From positions 21,933 through 85,932 of the forward strand of contig SEBV01000008.1 of NCBI GenBank assembly GCA_004172865.1: 64,000 nt of DNA, written 5' to 3'. Below the pieces are notes generated by a model. The model saw only the letters and a program-made list of their open reading frames with translations. It was not told the DNA's origin and searched no databases. The position numbers and the translations under genes were made by a program. Shown piece by piece: positions 63,929 to 64,000 of the stretch. Position 1 is the first letter of the stretch. Each line of letters starts with the position of its first letter. The DNA comes from Gammaproteobacteria bacterium (GTDB lineage Bacteria > Pseudomonadota > Gammaproteobacteria > Pseudomonadales > Cellvibrionaceae).

Positions 63929-64000
63929 GTGAACAGTGCATTTATTCTTCTTGCAGTGGTATTGATTACGCTTGTGGTTGGTTTTTTATTCGCCAATTGG
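63929..64000 (+). CDS. Membrane protein, partial (5' end only)
   Basis: A GTG at 63929 opens a frame that continues to the right edge (24 codons): MNSAFILLAVVLITLVVGFL then FANW. An AAGGA sequence (63918-63922) gives a good ribosome site 6 nt upstream. The visible part is one hydrophobic segment, either a membrane anchor or uncleaved signal. Too short to assign a family. Confidence 0.6.
   Translation, partial: MNSAFILLAVVLITLVVGFLFANW

Noticed and set aside
1..64000. CRISPR arrays, transposons, phage genes, tRNA or rRNA genes
   Set aside because: I saw no regularly spaced repeats, transposase, integrase or structural-RNA signatures in the window.

Overview
The window looks like chromosomal DNA of a gammaproteobacterium, probably close to Cellvibrio/Cellvibrionaceae. 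The reasons are the gene set (nfuA, tonB-exbB-exbD, prc, a YccA-type Bax inhibitor, murI), large Ser-rich exported lipoproteins with quinoprotein and cytochrome domains, and many TonB-dependent receptors. This is inferred from content only. I see no rRNA, tRNA, CRISPR array, transposase or phage gene.

Layout. 1-1027: an AT-rich gene of unknown function on the minus strand that runs off the left edge. 1061-1190: a decayed second copy of the metH 3' end, then a hairpin repeat, then intact metH (1274-5011). 5306-7639: a quinoprotein/diheme cytochrome lipoprotein. 7779-8366: nfuA, behind a near-consensus IscR type-1 operator. 8407-32175: a long iron-acquisition region. It holds tonB-exbB-exbD, a divergent Fur-linked operon of unknown function, a ferritin-like protein, three TonB-dependent receptors each with a Fur box, their PepSY/DUF3649/DUF3325 and PiuC/PepSY/DUF2271/DUF4198 accessory genes, and a MacA-MacB-OMF export system. 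32624-39897: ETF-ubiquinone oxidoreductase, small envelope proteins, a very large ThuA/quinoprotein/PKD/cytochrome c lipoprotein, and exonuclease III. 39970-49798: prc, two related solute-binding proteins, DAHP synthase, an ECF sigma operon (sigma, DUF3619, small exported protein, DUF3106), and a LysR regulator. 50031-64000: etfBA, ferredoxin-NADP reductase, a DUF481 outer-membrane protein, a DUF2007 protein, an orphan PEP-CTERM protein, an AddAB-like helicase/nuclease pair, a Bax-inhibitor protein, a methyltransferase, murI, and the first 24 codons of a membrane protein.

How it works together. The iron block is a coherent Fur regulon: TonB-ExbB-ExbD energises the receptors, PepSY proteins and PiuC are the usual inner-membrane and cytoplasmic partners, and the MacAB-type pump could recycle or export a siderophore. 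No siderophore synthesis genes are in view. ETF, ETF-QO and ferredoxin reductase are electron-transfer functions, but the etf genes lie about 16 kb apart. Helper genes are separated from two receptor genes by strong hairpins, which suggests stepped-down expression.

The best candidates for something undescribed are the three-gene Fur-linked operon at 11420-12944 (small protein, LCM-type methyltransferase, helical TPR-like protein), the unknown gene at the left edge beside the duplicated metH end, and the 1158-residue multidomain quinoprotein at 35496-38972.
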